A stretch of DNA of 64,000 bases, taken from NCBI RefSeq assembly GCF_021155775.2, contig NC_060234.1, positions 3,968,001 to 4,032,000 of the forward strand, read 5' to 3'. Source of the stretch: Neodiprion pinetum. Lineage: Eukaryota > Arthropoda > Insecta > Hymenoptera > Diprionidae. A model generated the notes under the pieces. The model was not told the DNA's origin and did not search any database. It was given only the letters and a program-made list of their open reading frames with translations. The position numbers were made by a program, and so were the translations under genes. Shown one piece after another: positions 25,764 to 36,760 of this stretch (position 1 is its first letter; the number at the start of each line of letters is the position of its first letter).

Positions 25764-28600
25764 AAGTTATCGATTAGAAAATATGTGAGTTGGAGTTTAA
25801 TTGATATAAATGCGTACGCAAGAAACGTTCGCGTTTGAATAGAATCTGTGAAAACTGATGAGAATTCGATCGTTGATAATTGCGGGTTCGAAATAGAGCG
25901 CGGATCGCGAATTGGGATTGCAAAAATGGATTTCGTTTCAGGGCAAACGGGTATAACGGAAAGTTGAACGAATTAAAATGTGAATGGAATCGAGTTCACA
26001 TCCTATACGAGAGCCGTTTGCCCAGCAGCGTCAGCAAGCGCATCAAAAGCCGGGATCTATTCATTCTAGGCTCGTATTGCCAGCCGGCACTCATCACTAT
26101 GGCCCGTTAATTAATCCAGGTATAGGAATTCGCCCGAGTGGACTGAGCCGTGCACCCTGGACTGGTTCTTGTAGCTTCCCCGAGACACTCGAATTCCCTA
26201 ACGAAATCTTCGCCCAGCTCCCTGGCTTTTCAATCGTCAGGATAGTCGATGCTTTCGCACATTCCGAATTACGATTCTTCACATTTTCAATTTCCCCTCC
26301 AGCGGAAAGCCGCTGCTAGCTTCGGGAAAACTGTTGCTCAATTTCTGCTATAATAATCTGCTCTAAAACCCGCGTTGAAGAAATTAAATTCTCACATTTT
26401 CAGTATTAATTAATTCTGCCCCCAAAGTGCATGGCTCGTAATTTCCAATCTTGTCTGAGAAATTTTTCAAAAAAGTGTCAGAGAAAAGAAACGACACCTC
26501 GTTTCGAATGATTTCTCTACGATCCTAAGCATTTTTACGAATCTACGTTTGCAAAAGGCTGTAATAATTCTTATTAACAACATCGAAACGTTATACCAAT
26601 TTTGAATACGAATCATCGGATGTATTTCGCCTGTTTTTTCACCGTCCGCAGTTGAAATTTCTTTTGGGACAGTTTTTTACCAGCTGTTTGCATACGCCCT
26701 TCGGCTTGGCTAATAATCCCGTCACTGAGAAGAAACTCACTGCTTTTAAGCACGGGACTGATAAAAGGTAGGAAAAACGGTTTGCACAGTTCGGTCAAGT
26801 CATTTTTATGCCTTCGCTTACCCGGCGAACTCGACTAATGAGACCGCAAGTATCTCGGTCTGCTTTCGCTGAAGATATTAAAAAGTGAGGTCGAATGGAT
26901 ACGAAATTCCCCCGTACAAATTAAAAAAGCATTTAAACCTTACGTTAAAACATCAGAATTACTTATACACGGTATCTAAAGTCGATCATGTGAAAACAAA
27001 TTTGGTTTTCTTCCGCGCCACTCGTTAATCGTCTATTTCGCGACGTGTCGAGATATAAAAAAAAGGCTTTGAGCACCATTTACAAAAAAAAAAGAAGAAA
27101 AAAAAAAAAAAACATTGGCGCATACGTACTTTCGGAATAAAAAAAAATGATTTAGACCAAAATGAAAATGGCATTTACAACCTTTTGTTAATTTTCCTCT
27201 TCGATTTTTGAGAATAAAATCACCCGTTTACTTGAGAGACGGATTAATTACACGTGAAGTAAATTGATGCAAAAAATTACGCATATTTCGCTGTACAAAC
27301 AATTTTTTCCTTTAAAAGAAAATCTTCTTCCCTGCCGACGAAATACATCGCAGAATCTGTGCGACTCTGTTGAAAATATAACTTCGATTCGGCAGGACAA
27401 ATACGCAGATTCGTGCAGTTTCAATCGTTCCAAATCTCGATTTTATCGCTTTACGTGTACATAATATCTTGTATAATGCATTCATCGATGAAAGTTTATG
27501 AACCCGAATGAACGATGCATGCAGTGACTCGCTACTGTGTTTCGTATCTTATTAAGGATGTTTCCTGCGTTCATTCATTGACGTATTCAACCGTTCAAGG
27601 TAGAAGTTGAGGATCGCTGATTGTGAAAGACAGAAAACGCCGAATGGAATTCGCGGTTTTCCGTCTCTCACACATACCGTATGACCTACTTTTCATTTTA
27701 AAAGATTTATCTTTACACAGTATTTTTCTGTCAATGCGAACGGTCGTTTCTGACAGCTCCCGAAAACTTGGGAAAATTTCACCCTAACCAAAAGCTGAAA
27801 CAAACGTTATTTTCATCATCCTTATTTTTTTCCATTCTTAATTCTTCTTTTCTTCAAAGATACAAAGATACGAAGAGAATCGTATAAATACGAAGGGTCA
27901 TGATCGGTCAATATAATTGGAAAAAATTTTGAAGGTAATAATTCTGTTTTCCAACCGCGTTGAAACTTTGGACCGAAATTTCTAAACCACCAGAAAAAAA
28001 TAAAACGTCACGTCACCGCGTTCTACGTTTTTCTTTTCAAATTTCGCGCCTTATTCCGGACATCTAACGGAACAAGATGAGAGCTCATCCGATGTTCGAA
28101 GGATTGTCCTTGCGAAGAATCGCAGGCTGAATTTGGAATTTGCATTTTCGAGTCAGAGGTGATTCCGGTGAAGGAAAGAAATCCGAATTGAAAATGGTGC
28201 CGGGTATCCGGCGGCTCGAAATCTCTGAGACGATAATTTTTGATCGAGCAATTTTGCCCGGCGTTCCCAGCGGGACGCAGTCGAAATCGTCTTTTTTTCG
28301 TTTATCCGAAAGCACCAGCGCCCCGGGTTCCTCCCGAGGGAAAGAAACGAAGAATCTACGCGAAGAAGTCGCGCCGCGCTGTTTATAAGCCCGGCCAATC
28401 CGGCCTTCAAAACCGCCCCCAGAAATTTCCCGACGACCCTGGTGGAGACAGTTTCATGATCTAGGGTTCCGAATTCACGGGCATTAGCTCAGTCAACTGC
28501 GCCAAGAGGTTTCCCGCCGTTGATTGTAGTGCGTAGCTGCTCGGAGATCATGCCACCGGGAATATCTCGCCGCCTCGTTACATTCGCTTACCCTGTACAT
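25764..28600. other. no identifiable gene; one GC-rich patch
   Basis: 28,280-28,480 is CpG-rich (CCCCGGGTTCCTCCCGAGGG, GTCGCGCCGCGCTG, TATAAGCCCGGCC) with overlapping short frames on both strands and no recognised protein. A run of A/G homopolymers lies at about 27,057-27,112. Nothing else is identifiable. Confidence 0.5.
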
Positions 28601-28655
28601 GCGTATATACATATATATGTGTGTGTGTGTAGGTACATGTATGTATACATATACC
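28601..28655. repeat. compound AT/GT dinucleotide tract
   Basis: ATATACATATATATGTGTGT continues into GTGTAGGTACATGTATGTAT and ACATATACCT. Similar compound tracts lie at 8,640-8,680, 37,231-37,263 and 50,478-50,510. Confidence 0.85.
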
Positions 28656-28756
28656 TGATGTCATCCCTAGAAATTAATCCATGCTCAGAGATACGCTACA
28701 TTACGTGATACAACATCGAGGGAAATCTAATCTATTAAAGATATGCGTTATTAGAC

Positions 28757-29055
28757 TCACTGAGAAAAATTTCATTTGTCGTAGTAAGTAGAAAAATTCG
28801 GTAAAACAGGTATCGTTAAAAAAAAATTGTTCGAATATCGTTGGAATTACGAAAAATGAGGTACGCCTAACCATTTCGTTTTTATGAACCAGTTTTTTTT
28901 TTTTTTTATGAATTTTGAATTTTGAATTTCGTAGCTCACAAATCAATTTTAGTGCAAGTCGAAAATTTTTATTCTCACAAGATGAGGAATGGAAAATTTT
29001 TAACAACAACGTTTAAAAAGGAAATTACCATTAAAAGTAGAATTTATTTCAGTGA
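28757..29055 (-). mobile_element. copy of the CACTGAGAAAAATT element, inverted
   Basis: The plus strand begins CACTGAGAAAAATTTCATTT and ends near TTATTTCAGTGAGG, giving inverted ends about 300 bases apart. Read on the minus strand, the part containing TTCCAACGATATTCGAACAA and CCTGTTTTACCGAATTTTTC aligns with the right half of the copies at 47.5 kb and 31.2 kb. The rest is AT-rich and more diverged. Confidence 0.55.
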
Positions 29056-31140
29056 GGTTACTTATCATTAAAAGTAGAGCCTTACTGATTAAAAATTGTC
29101 AACTGACTTCCTTCGTCATAAAAAATCTCAAACTGTAGAATTTTTAAGAAAATAAACAAAATAAAAATTGTGCTACGTTACGTATCAAGAAGATTAGGTT
29201 TTTCTCGGCTTTGTTTTCACTCTTGATAAAGCTGAAGATGGCAACGTTAACGTAACGAAACATTGAGGGGAAAAATAACTGTTTTGCAAATTTATAATGA
29301 CTTTGTCAAATTTTTCAAATATAAACATGTTTCGCTGCGTTACGTTAAAATCTATCGCATTTCAGACCTTCTCAAAATTTCGAAATAACTATTTCCCGAC
29401 GATGATTCTTCATTCCCAAGACATTGCGTGCCGATGAATGCTGATCGTTTCGCAATCAACATGTTTTAGACAGTTTGAACTAAGGATAAGCTCAAAATTT
29501 CATTTCTATCGTTGAAACTGGATTTTTAATTATGTTCAAGATCTCTGAGAAGATTTGTTCTCAAACTTTGATCCACGAAAATATGCCGGAATTAATTACA
29601 ACAATGGACAAAACATATGTATGGGTAATTCCATGCGAATCCAACCAACGTCTGACCCACATTATTTTTAATTTTGTCCAAAATTTTTTGCAACAATTGT
29701 GTCAAATCTAAAACAGTACCCTGAACCTTTTGATTAGAAAAAAAATCAGGTACAAAAGATGCTAGTTATAATTCTTCGCCCAAAGGCACGAGGAATTTAA
29801 TTTCCCGAACAAGACGAGCCAAAAAACAGTTTGCAAAATACGTTCGCGGGTAGTCTTTGAATGAATTTCTCATTGCGTCGAATAATATGATTCAAGAAAA
29901 GTATGACGTAGATGAATGAATAAAAAAAAATGAATTGGAAAATAACGGTATTATGGTATAAAAAATAACAACCCGTTCCAAAAAATGGAATCATTTTTCT
30001 AATTTCGCAAAAAGGATGGTCAGCTTTTTCAGCCTAACACCGAGTATCACGATAATCATGATCCATGATCCAGCCCCTTCCTACTCTTTATCCTACAGGA
30101 TAGTACAAGCCTGCCGCGGTCGCAGATGCCTCGATATTACGAACCAAAATCCTGGATCCTGGGGATCAGGTTTCCATTGAAACCGAGCAACGAGTGAGAA
30201 GGTTGGTCCCCTGAAACCGGTGGCTGTGTGGATGAACCCTGAATCCAGACAGAGAAACGCATTGTAGCCCAGCCCGCAATGACGTACGAAATTTATCACA
30301 CCGTTGGATGTAGAACACGTGTATACGGTGCGTTCCATGCCAATTTGACTGACATTCGGTCATGATTAATATCGGACTTTATCGTTCGTTTCTGTTTACA
30401 CCAAAGTCATTATCGATTCTTGAAAATCATATTTTTCTGCTGAATCTATGAATGAATCGGTATTTTAATCGGATATCTAAGATTTGCGTTTCATTATGAA
30501 TTTCAGGAAAGCGTAAGGTGTTGACTGGATTTTTTTCACTTCTTCGAAGTATGTGGAGAAGATAATTGATATACTTGATTCGCAAACTCCCGAAAAGATA
30601 TTCCTCAAAACGATTCGGTAATAATATTTCTTAGATGATGGAAATAATTCATAACAAAAGACGGAGCAGGAAAAGCGCAGTTCTGAAGATGAATTTTATT
30701 TTTCGCTAAATTGGATGATACAGAATTTCACTGTGAAAGAAAAAGAAAATACAGCATTTTGGAGTTGGCCAATTTTGATTAAAATTTTTACCTCACATCC
30801 TTGCTTTCTAAAAATTTGTTGTAAACAATGCAGAATTAGTATCAAGGGAGTTCTGACCATGCGAGAATGAACATTCAGTTATCGATGAAATTTGGCAATT
30901 CGATAGATTTATGTGATTCGATCACCAGATTAAAATTTTCTACCGATTCGCGAGACTTTTTTATCCGAAATAACCAAATACGTCTTCTCTCATTTTACCC
31001 GTATTCTTACGGAGAATTGAAGTTGTCAATTAAATTTGTAACGAAGTGACATTGAAATTTTGTTGAAATTTTTTTTACCAGTAGAAGCAAATCTAATAAT
31101 AACCGACGAAGATATTTCAGAATTTTTCACCAGTTCCATG

Positions 31141-31276
31141 ATATTGGAAAAAATCGACAATATCGCAAAATGGTTACGCGCACCTCGTTTTTCCTAATTG
31201 CAACAATATTCAAACAATTCTTTGAGCGATGCCTGTTTTACTCAATTTTTCTACTTACTACAACAAATGAAATTGT
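31141..31276 (+). repeat. fragment of the CACTGAGAAAAATT element
   Basis: ATATCGCAAAATGGTTACGC, CTCGTTTTTCCTAAT and CAACAATATTCAAACA match 47,527-47,585 almost base for base. The following CCTGTTTTACTCAATTTTTC and CTACTTACTACAACAAATGA match the copy at 28.8 kb. The inverted ends are not both recognisable, so this is a truncated copy. Confidence 0.6.
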
Positions 31277-32940
31277 AACGACGTTAAAACTTCCTTACAT
31301 ACACGTCAAAGTTTCACCACATCGATCATTGATTCAGTGATTTTCGACGGTAAAAATTGCCAGGAATGGAAACGACTTTTATGCCAAAGAAACTGAAGAC
31401 ATTTTCACAGATATATCGTAGCTCGTCGAGTGGCGCGTAGCGTTTGTAAACGATTGGCGACGATTACTGGGGAAAAGCTCGTCGCTGTCAACTAAAACGG
31501 TTGTTTATATTGGCCGCGTCGTTAGAAGCTCGAAGGTGATCGATCATCGGTGAGTGTGGATGGAGACGTGAAAACTACGCCGGGTATTATAAGGGTCGTT
31601 CAATTTTCACGCTCTCATCTCCCTTTTTCACAGAATGACGTGACGAGCTCGCATCGAATCAGCGAGTCTCGGCTTCGCTACGAATTGAGATTAATCGTCG
31701 GACCCGATAACACCGGTCAACACGAATTTTGAATCTGGATTACAGATGTAAAATTTTGATTTCCTCCACGTAGCTCTTAGGACAAAAATAAATAAACAAA
31801 TGAATAAACGGTTTTATTAGCTATTGAGGTTTGCTTTCGAAGAAACCAGAACGATATTCAAGATTTTGAAAAAATTGTTTATTTCCTCAAACATTTGTTA
31901 TAAATAACAATTGAATAAACTTCAGTTTCGCATTTAAATCACTTTTATTAAAAAACAATATTGTTTCGGTTTTATAGTAGCTGAATAATTGAAATCATAG
32001 ATTTTAATGAATTTCTGAAGACTTTTACTAGAGAAATTATTAAATCGTTGTTATTTCTCCCAAGACTACAAGAGCAAATTTGAAAGTAGGGTTTATATAT
32101 TTTTCCATTGTTTTTAAGCGTGAAAAATAAAAAAAAAAAAAGAATTAACTCAACCCAGGCACAAATATGGAAAAAAAAAATTTTTGTTGGCCGGCGTAAT
32201 CACCGATAAAAAAAAAAAAAAATATATATATATAAATTACAGCTTTGATCTCTTGGGTATCTTTTCCCCACCGAAAGTCTAGTCGGATAATTGAATTCCC
32301 CCGGGATTTCTCGGGGCTTGGAATTTTCGACTCTTAAAGGTACCTATACCATTTTAATTGAAATTCTTGATTAATCGATGGTTTGAAAATAAAAATTTTC
32401 TTAGAACCACCCTATAAAATAAATGTTAGTAATTTTAATTTTGTTCTAAATTCCTTCAATCATGCAACAAAACAGTCTTGAATAGTCTTAAAGAAGTGTC
32501 GAGCTTTTCGAAAAAATAAAAAACAAGTTTATAAATTTTTCATAAAATTACATCAAGTTCTCCGTGACGCTCTTCACTAAAAAAAATATTCTCACAGTCA
32601 TTTGTTCTGGATTCAAAATCCGCGGAGAATAACAATTCTAAAAAAACAAAAAAGAAAGAAAGAAATAAATAAACGAGTCTATCTAAAATTCCCGAAAAAT
32701 TTATTCAAATCTTTCACATATGTATCTAAATTCAAATATTTTTATGCAATGCTACATAGAATTTTACCCTTCGCCAATCGCTTCTCGAAACACTTCGTTA
32801 TTCTTCAAGCCAAATATTCGTAGACACGATAACGAGATCAGTATTGATTGTGCGAAACTTTTTTCGATAGTATTTTTTTTCGATGGTATTAAGTAGCCCG
32901 AAAAATTCTTCTCCTGTGCACGAAATCCGTTGTGTTAATT

Positions 32941-32969
32941 TTTTGTTTGTTTGTTTGTTTGTTTTTTTT
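32941..32969. repeat. (TTTG)n microsatellite
   Basis: About five GTTT units flanked by T-runs. Confidence 0.9.
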
Positions 32970-33285
32970 CTTCTTGTTTACCGTAAGACTATAATTTTTT
33001 CACAGTCTAGTGTTTAAAAATTTCTCTCATTCCGCGAGCTGAAGCCAGTTCGCGAAATTTCAAACGTATAATAAATACATATGAAAAAATAAATCGCGAT
33101 CGCCGAAAAAAAAAAAAGTTCCAATACGGACGATTTTCTGTATTTTTTTACAACATCCATACAACAAAGTTACCTAAATCTGGTATTCTCTTTGAATGAA
33201 GGCCTTTATAATTGAAACAAAGAGAGGAAAAGGTTTCTTTTGTTTTTTGTTTTCCTCTTTCTCCATTCGTTTTCATTCCGTTTTG

Positions 33286-33286
33286 C

Positions 33287-33319
<33 letters not shown>
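33286..33319. repeat. (CT)n microsatellite
   Basis: CT repeat with one TT interruption, within a pyrimidine-rich stretch beginning at about 33,235. Confidence 0.95.
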
Positions 33320-34905
33320 GGTAAATTTTGCCTAACAAGTGGGACGGCAGATATGAAAATTCACATGCAACACAGTCATAAGCAGCCACGTACCTTTTCA
33401 CGCGCTGTGTCACCTTTTAGGTATGGAAATTAATTATTGCACCTCGGTGAACTTTTGAGAAGGAATTAACGACTCGAAGTTCAAAGCATATCCACACCTT
33501 TAATCAGACCGTTATTTCCTGTTTGTGAGAAAAAAAAAAAAGATAAAAAAAAATTCTCGATTTCTCAGAACTTTAAAGCGTAATTCTGATTCATTTAACC
33601 ATATTTTGTATAATTTCAGCTGAACTTATTTTTTTATTAGATACTATATTTTTATTATTTTTCGTTAAAGTGTAGTTTTTTTTACAAAGATTTCAACGAA
33701 TCTTAAATAAAATATTGACAAGTACTCGGGTAAGTTTTATGGATGCGGGAAAATGGAAATCTGAATCAACGGACGGAAAGTGGAGAAAGAAAATTTGTCA
33801 GCCGAAAATATTCGTCGTACAATTTTTTGTTTATTTCAGTCATTTTGAAGCCTGAAAATTGTTAAAATTCTCACTGTAAAATATTGCGTATAATTTTTAA
33901 ATAGTTTTCATTTTATTCTACTTGATACTCAAAATATATCTTCAGAATTATCATGATTTCTCTTTTTTACATATTTTGGCATAACAAAATTTGCAGTATC
34001 TTTAATTATTAACATTAATTTATGAAAAATTCGAGGTGGGTGGGAAGAAATTTATATTTCACACAATTCCAAGTACCAGAAACGGCATAATCAACATCAG
34101 GAATAAAAATGTTCGCAAATATCCCGGCTAAAAGTTGAAAACAAACATCGATTTTCTAACCATCTTTTCGCGTATTTGTTTCTCACGATCTGTACAATTC
34201 CGACACACAAATGCGTCCAATTTGATTGTAAGAAAGTGCAAAAAAAATTTCAAAAAATCAACCACAGATTTTTCGAAGGCTGCATTATAATCTGTCAATT
34301 TTTGTAAAATGATCCACTAAAATTATTCAACTATTTTAATACGATTAATCTAATATCCAACCCTGTTCGAAGAAGTTTTCCCCCGTTCAGCATATCGCAC
34401 AATACGCAAAGTTATTTAACCACGATCTCTTACCTCTCACAGCCGTCAAACTCGACGCCACTTTTCGCCAAACTTGAGAAGCACGCGTGCAGTTCAACGA
34501 TGAAAATCTTGTCGCACGAATTTTGATTTGTTTCAACGTCGTTTCATTCGTTCCCTAAATATTCGTCCCTGTTCTCCAATCAAAATTTAAGCTCAATTAT
34601 CATTCTGCACAAAAATATCACTCTCGATAATCAACGTTAAGTATACGTCAATATTCTCTTCAATTAAATTATCAGTCACGTTACCGGCAACGAAGTGTCA
34701 CAATTATATTGCCGGTGAATTCCCGACTGATGATAAATTCATTTTTCTCCGTTACTCTTTAAACGGAGCTTTTTCACCCACTCGCCGTTCGTATCATCGT
34801 CACATCGCCATTTTGGAATTTTATTTTCATATTTTGCATCGAAATTTTTTTACATGTCCCTTGTAACTTATATTTTCTGCGATAATCACACGACGTTATT
34901 TCTCG

Positions 34906-34906
<1 letters not shown>

Positions 34907-34978
<72 letters not shown>
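34907..34978. repeat. (TTA)n microsatellite, about 24 units
   Basis: An uninterrupted TTA run, followed by imperfect TTA/TTG units to about 35,008. Confidence 0.97.
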
Positions 34979-34981
<3 letters not shown>

Positions 34982-35774
34982 ATTATTATAATTATTGTTG
35001 TTATTATTTACTTCAGTTTAAGCAAAGTTGTACGATGAAAAGTTTCTTTTTTTTTCTACCTCGCCAGTTACACAACATCGATAAATTATCTTCATTCGGT
35101 TTTTATTCGTTATTACATTTCTTTAATATTATAAATTTATAATACATATTACAGTAAAATTGTTTGGAAAAAAAAAAAAAAAACAGAAAAATAAATTTGA
35201 CCAGATCGAAGCACTTGAGGGGAAAAAAAAAATTAATTCACGCTTCCACGCAAAGAAATTTGATCGCAAAAATTAAGAAGGCGTGATGAGAAAAAAAAAA
35301 AAAGAAAAAATCAACCACGAAAGAAAAGAAAATTGTTGTTCGCCATGTGTGTTGTTTCTTTTTTTATCGTTTATTTCAAGTTCTCATTCGACTCCCATTT
35401 TACGGTGTAGCAACAACAACGACAAGAACAACAGTAACGGAGTAGACAAAGGTATCGAGGAGGTGAGAAAAAAAAAAAAAAAAACAAAAAAAAAACAACA
35501 CCGAGAAAACGCTCGACCCGTTTTCTAGATGAAAAATTCGTCGGGTGACGTTTGAAATTTTTTACACCGAGGGTCTGAGTCTTTTTTTTTTTTTTTTTTA
35601 TCTCTTTTCGAAAAGCTTCGAGCTTTCCGCGAGGCCGTCCGGCATTTTTTAATTTCTAATCGACGACGGAAATCCGGTGTTGCGAGGATATCGTTTTTGA
35701 AGGGGGAAAGCTCCTTGGAGAAGGAACAAAAAAATAAAAAAAACGAAACAAAGAAAGAAAGAAAGAAAGAATCG
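34979..35774. other. A/T-run-rich spacer
   Basis: Dominated by A- and T-homopolymers (about 35,168-35,183, 35,289-35,302, 35,467-35,493 and 35,582-35,599). No gene is seen. Confidence 0.7.
35750..35770. repeat. (AAAG)n microsatellite
   Basis: About five AAAG units at the left border of the CpG-rich island. Confidence 0.92.
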
Positions 35775-36060
35775 CGATTCGAGCAGGAGGGCGGAACGAA
35801 GCTTTCCGTCGGAGCTTTCAGGCCGCGTGTCGGCGTCCCGATGTCCGCGGTGATACTACAGCCACCGGCGAAGGTAACCCCCGCTTTCAACCCTCGATTC
35901 CCGGGTGTCTCTCCGTCTCTCTCCGTTTCTCTCCCACTCGGGCGAAGCCACCCACCCCAACCGCCCCTGACTTAGCGGCGTGTATGTATAATAGAAAGCT
36001 CAGAACCGCCGCGGTGCAAGCGCAGATATCGCCGCCCTCCCCCTCCTACTCTTCCTCGAG
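35775..36060 (+). promoter_or_regulatory. CpG-rich island, possible promoter or enhancer
   Basis: This stretch is rich in CG dinucleotides (for example GGCCGCGTGTCGGCGTCCCG and CCGCCGCGGTGCAAGCGC) within otherwise AT-rich DNA. It is bounded on the left by A-runs and an AAAG repeat and includes pyrimidine-rich CTCCGTCTCTCTCC and CCCTCCCCCTCCTACTC blocks. Such islands in insect genomes often mark transcription starts. No TATA box or initiator can be assigned with confidence. Confidence 0.35.
35841..35873 (+). CDS. possible short first coding exon (MSAVILQPPAK)
   Basis: Inside a CpG-rich island, the first ATG in its frame opens 11 codons (MSAVILQPPAK) that run straight into AAG followed by GTAACC, a plausible splice donor. 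The upstream 60 bases are GC-rich and look like a 5' untranslated region. This is the arrangement expected of a first exon before a long intron, but eleven codons carry no family signal, and I could not find a downstream partner exon. It may equally be chance within a CpG island or regulatory element. Confidence 0.2.
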
Positions 36061-36370
36061 ATTCGAATATGTCGTACATTCGTGTCAGACACGCATTTTC
36101 CCCCGTCTCTAACCTTGTTTTATACCGCCTGACTTATACGCTTCGCTGTTTTTTACACAACGTATACCGAGGATTTTTCGGCATCGAAAAAAGGTACAGC
36201 GATATTACGCGAAGATGTCGACGAGGCATCGAGCTTTTTACAATTCTAACAATTCGGGATAGACTCGTCACGAATCATCCTTCGAACTTCATCCTTAATT
36301 TTTATTTGGAGTGTAAAAAAAAAAAAAAAAAACCTTTTAAAGCGCTCGTATACCGTGTTGCAATGGAAAT

Positions 36371-36760
36371 ATGACCATCATTTTTTATTTTCAACCACTT
36401 CAACGGATCCACTGTGATAAATTTTCGAAGTCTAGCTTTGAATTTGTTGTCGGTGATCCAAAAGAACCTCTTCCTAACAATTTCTACCAAAATCGAAGTA
36501 TTTTTAGATATTTTTCCATACCATATTGGATCACCATTTTGGATTTCGCAATATGACTTTAGATTCGTGATCAGCCACCCAACAAACCGACGAGTACCAA
36601 TTTTCATCAAAATCCAGCTTATCGGATACGCCAAATTTAAATTTTGCAAATCCAACCTTAAATTTGTAATTAGCGATTCGAAAAAACTCGCGATAGCAAT
36701 TTTCATTCAAATCCATTCACCCGTACTCAAGATATCATCAATAATATTTGATTTTTCAGA
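36371..36760 (+). repeat. tandem array of the ATTCGTGATCAGCGA repeat family (about three units)
   Basis: Related blocks AATTTGTTGTCGGTGATCCA (36,441), AGATTCGTGATCAGCCACCC (36,561) and AATTTGTAATTAGCGATTCG (36,661) repeat at spacings of about 120 and 100 bases. Each is followed by a CAATTTTCAT(C/T)AAAATCC-like block or its equivalent. A 157-codon open frame without a known relative runs through the array, and its translation repeats FVISxxxNR..IFIKI-like blocks. I attribute the open frame to the repeat, not to a gene. Confidence 0.75.

Larger units (their letters stand above)
29056..34906. other. no identifiable gene; AT-rich noncoding
   Basis: The interval holds the 31.2 kb repeat fragment and the TTTG and CT microsatellites. 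An acceptor-like TTTATCCTACAG at about 30,091-30,102 precedes a GC-balanced 250 bases, but no frame there resembles a protein. Confidence 0.55.

Noticed and set aside
28479..28560. tRNA-like start (GGCATTAGCTCAGT)
   Set aside because: The D-arm-like A box is not followed at the right distance by a GGTTCGAATCC-type B box or a matching acceptor stem.
35283..35528. Lysine-rich 81-codon frame
   Set aside because: It is translated mainly from A-runs and has no recognisable domain.
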